Assembly: GCF_002954385.1 (NCBI RefSeq)
Contig: NZ_MQVY01000001.1
Location: 720,892-784,891 of the forward strand
Length of the DNA stretch: 64,000 nucleotides
Reading direction: 5' to 3'
DNA from: Tenacibaculum sp. SG-28
GTDB lineage: Bacteria; Bacteroidota; Bacteroidia; Flavobacteriales; Flavobacteriaceae
Every line of letters begins with the position of its first letter. Position 1 is the stretch's first letter. The notes beneath the pieces are model-generated. The model did no database searches. It saw only the letters and a program-made list of their open reading frames with translations, and had not been told where the DNA came from. Positions 41,747-51,209 of the stretch are shown piece by piece. A program made the position numbers and the translations under genes.

Positions 41747-42798
41747 ATGGAAATATTAGATATTGAATTTCTTACCGGAATATATCCGAAAGTAAAAGAG
41801 AAAAAAATTCAGGGGAGATGGGTTACCTTTAAGGACATAGAATCTATTCTAGAAGAATTACCTATAAGTATTACTAAGGATATTATTGGCACCTCCGAGC
41901 AAGGAATTCCGATTTATAAAATAAGTTTTGGTACTGGAACAAAAAAGTATTGCTTTGGAGTCAAATGCACGGCAACGAAAGTACCGGAACCAAAGCAGTT
42001 TTTGATTTTATAAATTTTATTCAAGCACATTCCGGGCTCCCCACAGTGAAGCAAATTATGAATAATATTCAAATACATATTATTCCAATGCTCAATCCAG
42101 ATGGTGCTTTGTCTTATACTAGAGAAAATTCCAACGGTATCGATTTAAATAGAGATGCAGTAGCTCTAGAGGCAAAAGAAAGTAAACTGTTGCGAAAAAT
42201 TTTAGAACAAGTAAATCCAGAATTTTGTTTTAATTTACACGATCAAAGGACCATCTTTGGGGTAGAAGGTACTAAAAATCCTGCTTCTATATCTTTCCTG
42301 GCACCTTCAGAAGAAAGTACCCGAAAAGTTACCCAAGGTCGCAAGCAAACCATGAATGTTATCATTGCTATGAATTCACTACTACAACAAATTATTCCCG
42401 GTCATGTTGGCAGGTATACCGATGAATTTTATCCGACGGCAACAGGAGATAATTTTCAAAAACTAGGGCACAACACGATATTAATTGAGGCAGGTCATTT
42501 CCCTGACGATTACGAACGAGAAAAAGTTCGTGAGTTTAATTTTTACGCATTATTGCAAGGGTTGTTTCATGTAGCAACGGAAGATAATTTTGATGACCAT
42601 AAAGATTATTTTACTATACCTAACAATATCAAGAACTTCTATGATGTTATTTTTAGGATGAAAAATAGTAAAAAAGATATTGCTTATCAGTATGTAGAAA
42701 AGATTGAAAATAATAAATTTGTACTTGCTTTAAAAAGGGAGAAAAAGGAAGATTTATCTTTTTATTTGAGTCACAAAGTATTCAATGTAAATAGTTAA
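41747..42798 (+). CDS. M14-type zinc carboxypeptidase (one frameshift)
   Basis: After restoring one A in the A6 run at 41941-41946 the protein is about 350 residues; the joined sequence is TKKVLLWSQMHGNESTGTKAV. The zinc site HGNE is near residue 72, the arginine-containing GIDLNRDA is near 130, the third ligand lies in FNLHDQR near 160, and the catalytic glutamate is probably in ILIEAGHFPDDYE near 245. There is no signal peptide, so it is probably cytoplasmic. It follows the aminotransferase gene and ends the glmM run. Confidence 0.85.
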
Positions 42799-42879
42799 TT
42801 ATTGATTTTTCTTCAATAAAAGTATTTGATTAGTGAAAAAAAATCATATTTTAGCGATAATATTTGAATAAAAATAAAA

Positions 42880-43350
42880 ATGAAAAAATTTATACTAGAT
42901 GAAATTGATCATCAAATATTGGATATCCTAATTGAAAATGCACGAACACCATTTACGGATATTGCCAAAAAATTATTGGTATCAGCAGGAACCATTCACG
43001 TTCGTGTGAAAAAAATGGAAGATGAAGGAATTATTCAAGGATCTACTCTAAGTTTAAACTATGAAAAAATGGGCTATTCTTTTATTGCCCATGTTGGAAT
43101 TTTCTTAGAAAAAACCTCCATGACACAACATGTTTTAGACAATCTTAGGTTTATACCTAATGTTACTGTGGCCTATGTAACCGCAGGTAAATACAATATT
43201 TTTTGTAAGGTTAGAGCGCAAAGTACTAATGATGCTAAGGATATAATCTATAGAATAGATGATATACATGGGGTTAACAGAACAGAAACCATGATAGCAC
43301 TCGAAGAGAGCATTAACGACAAGAAAAGATTAATGCATGCAAATTTTTAA
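42880..43350 (+). CDS. Lrp/AsnC family transcriptional regulator
   Basis: This 156-residue protein has the standard feast/famine layout: an N-terminal helix-turn-helix (LDEIDHQILDILIENARTPFTDIAKKL, then VSAGTIHVRVKKMEDEGII) and a C-terminal RAM domain (VTVAYVTAGKYNIFCKVRAQS). Such regulators bind amino acids as effectors. It is a single gene ended by a strong terminator. The targets cannot be read from this sequence. Confidence 0.92.
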   Translation: MKKFILDEIDHQILDILIENARTPFTDIAKKLLVSAGTIHVRVKKMEDEGIIQGSTLSLNYEKMGYSFIAHVGIFLEKTSMTQHVLDNLRFIPNVTVAYVTAGKYNIFCKVRAQSTNDAKDIIYRIDDIHGVNRTETMIALEESINDKKRLMHANF

Positions 43351-43385
43351 AGAAATTTAGATTAAAAAATATAAAAAGTATTATG

Positions 43386-43411
43386 GGGATGTTTTTAACA
43401 TCCCTTTTTTT
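43386..43411 (+). terminator. Terminator of the Lrp/AsnC gene
   Basis: GGGATGTT and AACATCCC (43386-43393 and 43397-43404) form an 8-bp stem with a TTT loop, followed by seven T residues. It overlaps the 3' end of the convergent pseudouridine synthase gene. Confidence 0.92.
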
Positions 43412-44107
43412 ATGGTGTTATCCAATTAAAATTATCGAACATAATTTTCCAATGTTGGGGAAATTGTGCCTCTATAGAAATTTGCTTCTCTAAAAATGGG
43501 TGCTCAAATTCAATTTTTGCTGCATGTAAAAAAGATTTTCGCATTGAAACTCTTTTTCAAACATCACATTATGGTTTTTATCTCCGTACTTTGGATCTCC
43601 AATTAAAGGGTGGCTTATTTTAGTACAATGTATTCGTAATTGGTGTAATCTACCTGTTTTAGGGGTTAATTTAACCAAACTATACCTCGAGGTCTCATAA
43701 GGTTTTACGGGTATGTTTAATGTTATGTGCTCTAGGCTTTCCAGTTGGGTAATAGCATCTTTATAGACCTTAGCATCTCTGCCTTTAACCGGACTATCAA
43801 TTATTGTTTTTGAAGGGGAGTGCCCTCGTACTAATCCGAAATACACTTTGTGTATGCTCTGCTCTGTAAATAGAGCTTGAAATTTTGAAACGTATTTTGT
43901 TTCCCTTGCTAGTATTATGACACCAGAGGTTTTTCTGTCTAAGCGATGAATAGGATATAATTGTTTATCAAAAATCGCGTTTAAATGTTGTAGTAATGAT
44001 TTTTCGTCAGCAACATTTCTAGAATGATGGGCATGATGCACAACTACATTGTTTGGTTTTGAAACGCATACGATATATGCGTCTTGATATAATACTTTTA
44101 TTTTCAA
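43410..44107 (-). CDS. RluA family pseudouridine synthase (one frameshift)
   Basis: About 232 residues make an RluA/TruC-type enzyme that isomerises uridine in rRNA or tRNA. The catalytic aspartate lies in LYPIHRLDRKTSGVIIL near residue 55. RLHQLRIHCTKISHPLIGDPKYGD is near 155. The frame stops early at 43490, but restoring one base at the A6 run 43528-43533 extends the protein with LHAAKIEFEHPFLEKQ and a tail ending NFNWITP at 43410, which is the usual end for this family. It is downstream of the MFS gene with a 22-base gap. Confidence 0.9.
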
Positions 44108-44129
44108 ATAAATTAGCTTAAATAATGAA

Positions 44130-45329
44130 TTAAATTAGTCGTCTTTTTTTAAGATATAACAACATTAGCATTGCTAAAATACCACAAATTAAAAAACCAA
44201 TAAAGATTGGAAGTGTTGTATGCTCAACAAATCTTCCAATACATATCGCGATTGGTACAGCCATTACAGTAGAGACAAAACCATTTATAGCAGAACCAAC
44301 TCCTGCAATGTGTCCAATAGGCTCCATAGCTAAAGATCGGATATTTCCAAAAAGAAAACCAATAGCGAAGAATTGCATCGCAAAAAAAGCGAGTAGCGTT
44401 TCTATTGCTGGATTTGCTTTCCCGAAAAAAAGACAAAGGTAAACAAATGAAGTTCCTATAAAAATAAAGGTGAAAAAATACACCAATTTAAACATTCCAT
44501 ATTTCATTACCAATGTACCATTTAAAAAGGTAGCAAAGCCGATAAAAATAGCCAAGCCAGCAAAAATAAAAGGAAATTCTTCTTTTAAATTATATTGCTC
44601 TTCAAAAATTTGTTGAGCAACACTTATGTAAACCATAAAAGAACCAGTTATTAAACCGGAAATAAAGGTAAAGAGAACAGATTGTTTGTGTTTTATAAAT
44701 TCTTTGTAGCCGGAGGTGAATATAGAAAAGGATAGTTCTTTTTTATAATTTGAGTTTAAAGTTTCTGGTTGTCTTTTCCACAACCATAAAATTATGAAAG
44801 CACCGAAAATAAGTTGACTATAAAATATTGCTTGCCATCCAAAATGATCTAAAATAATTTTCCCGAATGTTGGAGCAACTACAGGAACGAGTATAAAAAA
44901 TACCACAATGAAAGACATTATCTTCGCCATATAATTTCCACTAAAAGAATCGCGAACCATGGCGATACTTATGGTTCTTGGAGCAGCTAAACCAATTCCC
45001 TGAAGAATTCTTCCCAATAGCATAACGGAAAGCTTATCGGCAGATATACATATAAAACTAGCAATTACAAAAAGAGAAAAACCAATATAAATAACCTTTT
45101 TTCTTCCAATACTGTCAGAGAGCGGGCCAGCCAATAATTGTCCTAGTCCAAGACCTAAAAAAATCATGGTTATCAAGAGCTGGTTATCTTTCGCAATTTT
45201 TATGTTGAGAGAGGTTCCAATTTGGTTTAATGCCGGAAGTAAAGCATCAATGGAAAGTGCGGCTAACGACATAAGTGAGGCCATTAACGCAATAAATTCA
45301 ACTTTTGAATTTTTAATAGGTGTATGCAT
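44130..45329 (-). CDS. MFS multidrug exporter, Bcr/CflA type
   Basis: This 399-residue protein has 12 hydrophobic helices. The major-facilitator motif A appears as LLAGPLSDSIGRKKVIYIG between helices 2 and 3, and GRILQGIGLAAPRTISIAMVRD resembles motif C-region sequences of drug/proton antiporters. It probably exports small toxic compounds by proton antiport across the inner membrane. On its own strand a perfect -7 box, TAACTTTG (45341-45334), ends only 4 bases before the ATG, implying a leaderless or nearly leaderless transcript, unless the true start is downstream. Confidence 0.88.
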   Translation of the reverse strand: MHTPIKNSKVEFIALMASLMSLAALSIDALLPALNQIGTSLNIKIAKDNQLLITMIFLGLGLGQLLAGPLSDSIGRKKVIYIGFSLFVIASFICISADKLSVMLLGRILQGIGLAAPRTISIAMVRDSFSGNYMAKIMSFIVVFFILVPVVAPTFGKIILDHFGWQAIFYSQLIFGAFIILWLWKRQPETLNSNYKKELSFSIFTSGYKEFIKHKQSVLFTFISGLITGSFMVYISVAQQIFEEQYNLKEEFPFIFAGLAIFIGFATFLNGTLVMKYGMFKLVYFFTFIFIGTSFVYLCLFFGKANPAIETLLAFFAMQFFAIGFLFGNIRSLAMEPIGHIAGVGSAINGFVSTVMAVPIAICIGRFVEHTTLPIFIGFLICGILAMLMLLYLKKRRLI

Positions 45330-45511
45330 CTTGCAAAGTTACAATTTGCAAGCGTCTCACAATCCAATTATTAAAATTAAAATTTTGATAATTAATAATT
45401 AGATTTTGTTAAAATAAACACAATTAAGTTAAATTATTTTTGGAAATATAATAAAATATATCCAAAATTTGAATACTTTTTTTTTAAGTAAAAAATATTA
45501 TGTTTGTCGAA

Positions 45512-46024
45512 ATGAGCCTAAAAACCCTTTCTAATCACCATAAAAATTTCCAAAATTTATATGACGAACTTGCAGGTTCGTTGTATAATTATCTTTACTA
45601 CAAAACTGGTGACAAAGATTTAGCAGAAGATATTTTACAAGATTCCTTTATCAAGTTATGGAATAATTTAGAAAAAGTAGAAGTGAAAAAAGCTAAATCT
45701 TATCTATTTACAGTCGCTAATAATAATTTCTTAAATCACGTTGCTCACAAAAAGGTAGTGTTGCGATATGCATCAGCATTAAAACATTCGTATTCTAATG
45801 AAACTCCAGAATACGTTTTGGAGGAAAAGGAATTTGAGCAAAAACTGCAAGCAGCTATAGCTAACTTACCGGTAAAACAAAGAGAGGTGTTTTTACTCAA
45901 CAGGATTGATAAATTGAAGTATAAAGAAATTGCAGATGTACTGAATTTATCTGTCAAAGCAGTTGAAAAGCGTATGTCAGCTGCATTAAAATATCTCCGA
46001 ACTCACATTAAAGGTAAGTTTTAG
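45512..46024 (+). CDS. ECF-type RNA polymerase sigma factor
   Basis: About 170 residues contain region 2 (FQNLYDELAGSLYNYLYYKTGDKDLAEDILQDSFIKLW) and region 4 (LPVKQREVFLLNRIDKLKYKEIADVLNLSVKAVEKRMS), with no other domain. An ATG at 45500 lies inside a perfect -7 box, TATGTTTG (45499-45506), so I prefer the ATG at 45512. An anti-sigma partner of the FecR kind is absent; a 73-residue protein follows. It is 500 bases upstream of the CarH-type regulator, as sigma factors are near LitR or CarQ in other bacteria. Confidence 0.88.
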   Translation: MSLKTLSNHHKNFQNLYDELAGSLYNYLYYKTGDKDLAEDILQDSFIKLWNNLEKVEVKKAKSYLFTVANNNFLNHVAHKKVVLRYASALKHSYSNETPEYVLEEKEFEQKLQAAIANLPVKQREVFLLNRIDKLKYKEIADVLNLSVKAVEKRMSAALKYLRTHIKGKF

Positions 46025-46074
46025 TAGGGTTTGTATCAGGTGTCGTGTTTTATTAGTGAAAAACTATTGAAAAC

Positions 46075-46296
46075 ATGAAATGCAAAAACGAAGATGCGGG
46101 GGATGAGGAGCAACTATTAATTACTATGCGCATTCAAGAAGATTTAATGGAGTGTAAAATACAGATTTCAGAGGTCTCCAATGTGAAAGAAGAATACCTG
46201 AAAATTATGGAAACATCAGGTTTAATAGAGAAACCAGTATTTGAGAAGCAGAAGGTGTTCTTAAAAATTAAAAAATTGTTATCCACAAGTAATTAG
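46075..46296 (+). CDS. Small protein of unknown function next to the sigma factor
   Basis: This 73-residue acidic and lysine-rich chain (MKCKNEDAGDEEQLLITMRIQEDLMECK) has predicted helices and no membrane segment or signal peptide. It begins 50 bases after the sigma factor stop on the same strand, and its length and placement suggest a co-transcribed partner. I do not recognise a family. The spacer from 46297 to 46493 has no other gene. Confidence 0.5.
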   Translation: MKCKNEDAGDEEQLLITMRIQEDLMECKIQISEVSNVKEEYLKIMETSGLIEKPVFEKQKVFLKIKKLLSTSN

Positions 46297-46493
46297 ATGC
46301 ATAATTTAACGGATTTTAAATTTTGAAATTTAGGCATCCTTCTTGATTAAAGTTGTCTATTCCCTATTATCCAAATTGCATGTAATGACATTTATTTTGA
46401 AATAAAGTATTAAATGCCCATTACAGCTTTAACCTTACACAACTTTTAGTTAAAATATTATTAAAAAAATCAAATAATTATAAAAAAATGAAG

Positions 46494-46529
46494 TATCTTT
46501 GTTTAATAAATAAAGCAAAACGTTGAACA
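46494..46529 (+). promoter_or_regulatory. Promoter and predicted autoregulatory operator of the CarH-type gene
   Basis: A perfect -7 box, TATCTTTG (46494-46501), runs into TGTTTAA (46500-46506). After 16 bases comes TTGAACA (46523-46529), one base different from the TTAAACA found at crtI and at the photolyase operon. The change A to G in this half-site forms the TTG start codon of the regulator. Confidence 0.7.
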
Positions 46530-47415
46530 ATATTAAAACCATATTTACGATTAAAGACCTCGAAAACATTTCGGGTGTAAAAGCGCATACGATAAGAATA
46601 TGGGAAAAAAGGTACGATTTATTACAACCAAAAAGAACAGATACTAACATAAGGTATTACCCTTCAGAGAGTTTACTTAAATTATTGAATGTTGCTTTGC
46701 TTAATAAGCACAACTATAAAATTTCAAAGATATCTAAGATGTCTACTGAACAGATTAATCTTATAGCCCGAGAATTATCTTTCAATCAGGCAACTAGTGA
46801 CGAGGCTATAAACTCTTTCAAGATTTCGATGTTTCAATTTGATAAAGTTTTATTCAATAATACCTACAATAAACTGCTTCATAAGAAAACCTTTAGAGAG
46901 ATTTTTAAGGACGTTTTTGTTCCTTTTTTAGAATACATTGGTTTGTTATGGCAAACCGATACTTTAATGCCAGCGCATGAGCATTTCATTTCCAATTTAA
47001 TTATAAAAAAATACAATTAAATACAGAAAAATTAGAGTCTTCAGTCACGAATAACGATACTACGTATGTATTGTTTCTTCCAGACGGAGAAATCCATGAA
47101 ATAGGATTACTATACTTGAATTACGAGCTTGTTCTTCGCGGGTACAATACAATTTACTTAGGGCAAAGTTTACCTTTAAACAATTTGACGTATTTTATCG
47201 ATAGTGATTGCACAATGAAATTTGTTTGTTCCATGACAATTAAGCCGTACGACGATATCATCAATGATTACTTTAGTGAAATCGATGAAAAGTTAAAAGG
47301 AACGCAACACAAATTCATCGGTATTGGCAATAAAACCGCTGCTGTCGATACTTCCCAATTCGACTCCGATATCCGTGTGTATCCTTCTGTGGTAGAATTG
47401 TTAGAAGTCGTTTAA
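46523..47415 (+). CDS. carH: CarH/LitR-type MerR regulator with B12-binding domain (one frameshift)
   Basis: About 297 residues after restoring one A in the A7 run at 47005-47011. The N-terminal MerR helix-turn-helix is FTIKDLENISGVKAHTIRIW. The helical cobalamin-cap domain carries LLWQTDTLMPAHEHF, an exact W-x9-EH (W143, E153, H154), and the Rossmann-type domain carries LPDGEIHEIG, an ExHxxG with H192. These are the signatures of adenosylcobalamin-dependent photoreceptor repressors. The position after W143 is Gln, where Thermus CarH has the light-state ligand His132. The start is TTG, inside its own operator half-site. Confidence 0.87.
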
Positions 47416-47758
47416 TGCATAACTAAAACTCTCTTTATTTTTTAACATTTTTGTTTAAAGCATTTTCATATATATCTTTATATCCCAGATATTATGTTCT
47501 AGTATATATGTTTCTGGTCGTTAGGATGTAACTTTTCAAAATTGTAATGATCATTTTTTATGAATTAATTCACTTTCCTATAATTTTTTACTTAAAAATC
47601 TAATGAAAACGTTGGTGATATAGTGTTTTAAGTATTTATTTCATGGTTAGTGCTGTTTAATAATATTTTATTTATATAGTTTTATGTAAATTTTTATGAT
47701 AGTTTTTTTACATATTTTTATTAAATTAGTATTGCTAATGTTTTAAAAACAAATACTT
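47416..47758. other. Spacer with no supported feature
   Basis: This 343-base A+T-rich stretch lies between the CarH-type gene and a DoxX-like gene. A TTTGTTTAA occurs near 47450 but has no inverted partner 16 bases on. I see no gene or strong hairpin. Confidence 0.6.
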
Positions 47759-48127
47759 ATGGGATATGTAATTATCATTTTAAAATTAATAATTGGATTT
47801 AGTATACTTAATGTTTGGCTTGTTCAACCACAAAAAGCTACTAGATATAGAGGTGGTGATGCTAAAAATATTATAGATGAGTTTAAAGCTTACGGATTTT
47901 CAAAGTCTTTTTGTTATATAATCGGATTTTTAAAAATTACCTTAGCTCTTATATTGTTATTTTCTATTTATTTCGAAAATCTTACCCTGCTCGGGAGCTT
48001 GGGGCTGGCTATATTATTACTAGGATCTGTCTTGGTTCATTTAAAAATTAAAGATCCGTTGTACAAATCTTTTCCAGCAGCCTTATTTCTAATAATGAAT
48101 ATCATTGTGGTTTGGAGTAGTTTTTAA
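47759..48127 (+). CDS. DoxX-like membrane protein
   Basis: This 122-residue protein has four hydrophobic helices (IIILKLIIGFSILNVWLVQ, then SFCYIIGFLKITLALILLFSIYF and others) and a short polar loop (KATRYRGGDAKNIIDEFKAYG), the pattern of DoxX-like proteins. It overlaps by 4 bases the 3' end of a related convergent gene. Functions in the family vary, from quinone-related redox to membrane homeostasis, and cannot be set from the sequence. Confidence 0.7.
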   Translation: MGYVIIILKLIIGFSILNVWLVQPQKATRYRGGDAKNIIDEFKAYGFSKSFCYIIGFLKITLALILLFSIYFENLTLLGSLGLAILLLGSVLVHLKIKDPLYKSFPAALFLIMNIIVVWSSF

Positions 48128-48474
48128 AAATATAACACGTAAGTTTCTATGGTAATTATTATATTAATTACAGCGTACATAAATGATGGAGAAGATTGTA
48201 AAAAATTATCTTTAATCTTTAATCGCACCACAAACCCTGCTATCATTAGTAGGGATAGTCCAATAGATGCTGCGATAAGTATCAGAGGACTACAATAATA
48301 ACCTATGAGTAAACCGATAGCACCAAGTAATTGTAAAGCGCCAGTAAGTATTCTAAATTTAGGTAATTTATATCTTTTAAATTCTCTAATTATAAATTTG
48401 GAGAAAAAACAACCAAAACCAAAATAAATAAACGAAATGGCCGAAAACCAAATTAAGTATGAAAGTATACTCAA
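48124..48474 (-). CDS. DoxX-like membrane protein, convergent
   Basis: This 116-residue protein has four hydrophobic segments (LIWFSAISFIYFGFGCFF, FRILTGALQLLGAIGLLIGYY and two more) and the same ending pattern, VRLKIKDNFLQSSPSFMYAVINIIITI, as its convergent neighbour, which ends HLKIKDPLYKSFPAALFLIMNIIVVW. The two are therefore likely relatives. Their 3' ends overlap by 4 bases. Function unknown. Confidence 0.68.
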   Translation of the reverse strand: MSILSYLIWFSAISFIYFGFGCFFSKFIIREFKRYKLPKFRILTGALQLLGAIGLLIGYYCSPLILIAASIGLSLLMIAGFVVRLKIKDNFLQSSPSFMYAVINIIITIETYVLYF

Positions 48475-48596
48475 AATACAGTGTTTTTTAGATACGTAAA
48501 TTTACAATATTTTGGTCTAAAAGAAGTTGCTTTAGCTTTTAAATATAGTATTGTATTCTTCTAATATTATTTGACCATCATAATAGATTGGTCTAA

Positions 48597-49499
48597 TTAA
48601 TTAGTGTATAATATTAAGAAAACACCAATTAGTATTCCGAAAAGTGGTACTAATTTTTTACGTTTATTTTTTTCTTTAAATACTAAACCACCAATTACAA
48701 CTGCTATTAGGATTTGACTGCGTTTAATTGCTGATAAAAGCATAATCATCGCCTCTGGATCTTGTAGTGCTTTGAAATAAAAATAATCTGCTGTTTGTAA
48801 TAATATTCCCACTGCAACAATAGACCACCGAAATGTAAATGCCTTTCTTTTTTCCTTAAAGGGCAACCAAGTTATACCTAGTATTACTAAAAGTATAGCA
48901 AGGGTGTATATACAAAACCAAAATTGCAAAGTTTGAGGATTTAATTGTAGGTTTTGGATTAGAAATTTATCGTATAAACCACTACTTGCTCCCAAAAAGG
49001 TGGCACCAATAATAGCAAATATCCACTTGTTATTTTTAAAATATATCCCTTCTTTTTTTCCTATTTTCGAGTATAACATAACCGAAAAAAGAATGAGAAA
49101 AAAACCAATCCATTGCAAAGCATTTGGACTTTCTTTATAGATAACTAAGGCACCGATGAATGTAAAAAAAGGACCGGCTGAACGAATAGGAGTAACAATC
49201 GTTATTGGTAAATGTTTTAAGGCTTGGTATGCTAGTACCCATGAACTAGACATGATGCAAGATTTTATGCATATATAAATGTGCTGTTGCCATCGCAGCG
49301 TTTGGAAATTGTAACCATTATCGGAAGCGAAATCTGGAAATAGTTTAGTACCCATAAAAAATATCACAATCCAAACAAAACCACTTAATACTGTACCAAA
49401 CAATACAGGGTAGACTTCATTGCCCCGTACCGCATGTTTTTTACACAAATTATGCAACCCCAGAAAAAGTGCTGCTAATAGTCCTAAATACATCCACAT
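48597..49499 (-). CDS. EamA family (DMT superfamily) transporter
   Basis: This 300-residue protein has ten hydrophobic helices arranged as two EamA repeats. The first ends with PFFTFIGALVIYKESPNALQWIGFFLILFSV and the second with IAVVIGGLVFKEKNKRKKLVPLFGILIGVFLIL, both typical. It lies 65 bases downstream of the photolyase-like gene on the same strand with no clear terminator between, so it could be the last gene of that operon. The solute cannot be predicted. Confidence 0.85.
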   Translation of the reverse strand: MWMYLGLLAALFLGLHNLCKKHAVRGNEVYPVLFGTVLSGFVWIVIFFMGTKLFPDFASDNGYNFQTLRWQQHIYICIKSCIMSSSWVLAYQALKHLPITIVTPIRSAGPFFTFIGALVIYKESPNALQWIGFFLILFSVMLYSKIGKKEGIYFKNNKWIFAIIGATFLGASSGLYDKFLIQNLQLNPQTLQFWFCIYTLAILLVILGITWLPFKEKRKAFTFRWSIVAVGILLQTADYFYFKALQDPEAMIMLLSAIKRSQILIAVVIGGLVFKEKNKRKKLVPLFGILIGVFLILYTN

Positions 49500-49564
49500 G
49501 AGCGCGAAAATATAATTTTATAAATAGCTATAAAACATATAATGATATTTGTTGTTGAATATAT

Positions 49565-51061
49565 TTAATTTGAAAGTAGTGCATCAATTTTCTTTAAATA
49601 TTCATCTGCGTGAATTAAATGTATTTCTTTTTTTTCAGGAGACATTTTATCGTACATTCTTACAAGCATACTCAGCCTTGGATTAGACAAAAAGAAGTTT
49701 CGATGTACGTCCATAAATCGCCAAAACAGCCCGTCCCAAGTCGCTTGCCATTCTCCTTTTTTATAGTTACTCATTTTCATTAGATAATTACTTCCGCTTA
49801 TATAGGGTTTGGTAGCCATTAACCCTCCGTCAGAAAACTGGCTCATGCCATAAATATTTGTAACCATCACCCAATCATAGGCGTCTACAAATAATTCCAT
49901 AAACCATTGGTATACCTCTTGCGGATCAAATTCGCAAAGCATCATAAAGTTACCTAGAATCATTAAACGTTCGATGTGGTTACAATATCCTGTTTGGAGC
50001 ACTTTCTTGATCGTAGTATCTAGGGGAGGAATACCCGTAGTTCCATCATAGAATGAGGTAGGTATCTTTCGTTTAAATTTCCAAAAATTTCTGGTTCTTT
50101 CTTCAGTTCCTCTACTTTCGTATATACCTCGAATAAATTCTCTCCATCCCATTATTTGTCGCACAAAACCCTCTGTAGAATTTAATGGAATATCCATTTC
50201 TTTAGCGAAAGCAAGAGCGGATTGTATTACCTCTTTTGGGCTAATTAGACCAATATTTAGCATTGGAGAAAGTACGCTGTGGTTTAAGATGGAGTGTTCT
50301 GGAACTATGGCGTCTTCATAAATACCAAATTCCATAAACCTATTTACAAAAAATTGATGTAACCATTCTCTGGTCTCTTCAAAAGAGGATGGGTAAAGTG
50401 GTTGATCGGATAGAATACCTAAATTTGAATCGAAATAGGTTTTTACATAGGTTTTAGCTTCTTCGTAATGAGAATTTGTATCAGGAAACTGTATGCTTGG
50501 AGGTGTTTTTTTTATTGGATATTTTTTGCGATTTTCAGTGTCATAGGTCCATTTTCCTCCTTCGGGTTTCCCTTCAATATCTAATAGAATACCTTGGTTT
50601 TTCCGCTGTTCTACATAAAAAGTGGTTTGGTGGTATTTCTTTTTATCCTTTCGAAAAAAATCACCTAAAGTGGCTTTCGAATTTATAAATAAAGGACTGT
50701 CAAAAACAGTAGTGCTCAATCCTGTGGCTTGTACTGATTTCGCAATTCTTTTTTGTAACCAATTGTCTACCGGATCTATATAGTTTATTTGTTGTACTCC
50801 GGAACTAACTAAATAAGGAAGTAAAGTGCGAATATCTGCTATTTCTTCGAAAGCATTTATATAAACAACATCGAATCCCTTCTTTAGTAAAAATGCTTCG
50901 TATCTTTTCATCGATGTTCTGTGAAAAGCAATTTTTTGCTTGTGAAATTTATATTGCTTGAAATACAGATACTCTTCTATGAGGTAAAACGTTGTGTTTT
51001 CCTGAAAAAGAGGTGAATTTTCAAATAAATGGTGGGGAAATATTAAATTAACTGTTTTCAT
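49565..51061 (-). CDS. PhrB-like cryptochrome/photolyase without iron-sulfur cysteines
   Basis: The 498-residue protein belongs to the deoxyribodipyrimidine photolyase-related group (bacterial (6-4) photolyases such as PhrB). The N-terminal domain starts [16 protein letters not shown]; the FAD domain includes [39 protein letters not shown] and [19 protein letters not shown]. Only two cysteines occur in the whole chain, so the [4Fe-4S] cluster known from PhrB, which needs four, cannot be bound. ATG 51061 overlaps the DUF2256 stop as ATGA. It should repair UV lesions or sense blue light. Confidence 0.9.
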   Translation of the reverse strand: MKTVNLIFPHHLFENSPLFQENTTFYLIEEYLYFKQYKFHKQKIAFHRTSMKRYEAFLLKKGFDVVYINAFEEIADIRTLLPYLVSSGVQQINYIDPVDNWLQKRIAKSVQATGLSTTVFDSPLFINSKATLGDFFRKDKKKYHQTTFYVEQRKNQGILLDIEGKPEGGKWTYDTENRKKYPIKKTPPSIQFPDTNSHYEEAKTYVKTYFDSNLGILSDQPLYPSSFEETREWLHQFFVNRFMEFGIYEDAIVPEHSILNHSVLSPMLNIGLISPKEVIQSALAFAKEMDIPLNSTEGFVRQIMGWREFIRGIYESRGTEERTRNFWKFKRKIPTSFYDGTTGIPPLDTTIKKVLQTGYCNHIERLMILGNFMMLCEFDPQEVYQWFMELFVDAYDWVMVTNIYGMSQFSDGGLMATKPYISGSNYLMKMSNYKKGEWQATWDGLFWRFMDVHRNFFLSNPRLSMLVRMYDKMSPEKKEIHLIHADEYLKKIDALLSN

Positions 51062-51186
51062 TTGTTCCTTCTGCAACGTTCGCTGCAATATTTAACTTCC
51101 TCCCAATTTTTGACCCATTTTTTCCGCCATGTAAAAGGGCGATGGCAAACGGGGCAGGTTTTTTGAGGTAAGTGTTGTTTTTTCAT
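51058..51186 (-). CDS. DUF2256 zinc-ribbon-like small protein
   Basis: This 42-residue protein (start [18 protein letters not shown], end [10 protein letters not shown]) has two cysteine pairs, CPVC and CSERC, and the tryptophan-rich centre [14 protein letters not shown]. This is the DUF2256 pattern. The family is usually encoded next to photolyases and cryptochromes in LitR-regulated clusters, as here, between two such genes. Its stop codon overlaps the next start (ATGA). A role in metal binding or assembly is possible but unproven. Confidence 0.9.
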   Translation of the reverse strand: MKKQHLPQKTCPVCHRPFTWRKKWVKNWEEVKYCSERCRRNK

Positions 51187-51209
51187 TAGTTGTACTATTC
51201 CATTTTATT

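Noticed and set aside
46075..46296. 73-residue protein as an anti-sigma factor of known type
   Set aside because: It has no membrane helix, FecR-like domain or zinc-binding motif.
47452..47481. TTTGTTTAA as a further CarH-type operator before the DoxX-like gene
   Set aside because: No TAnnTTTG box overlaps it and the inverted half-site is absent at 16 bases; the gene is about 300 bases away.
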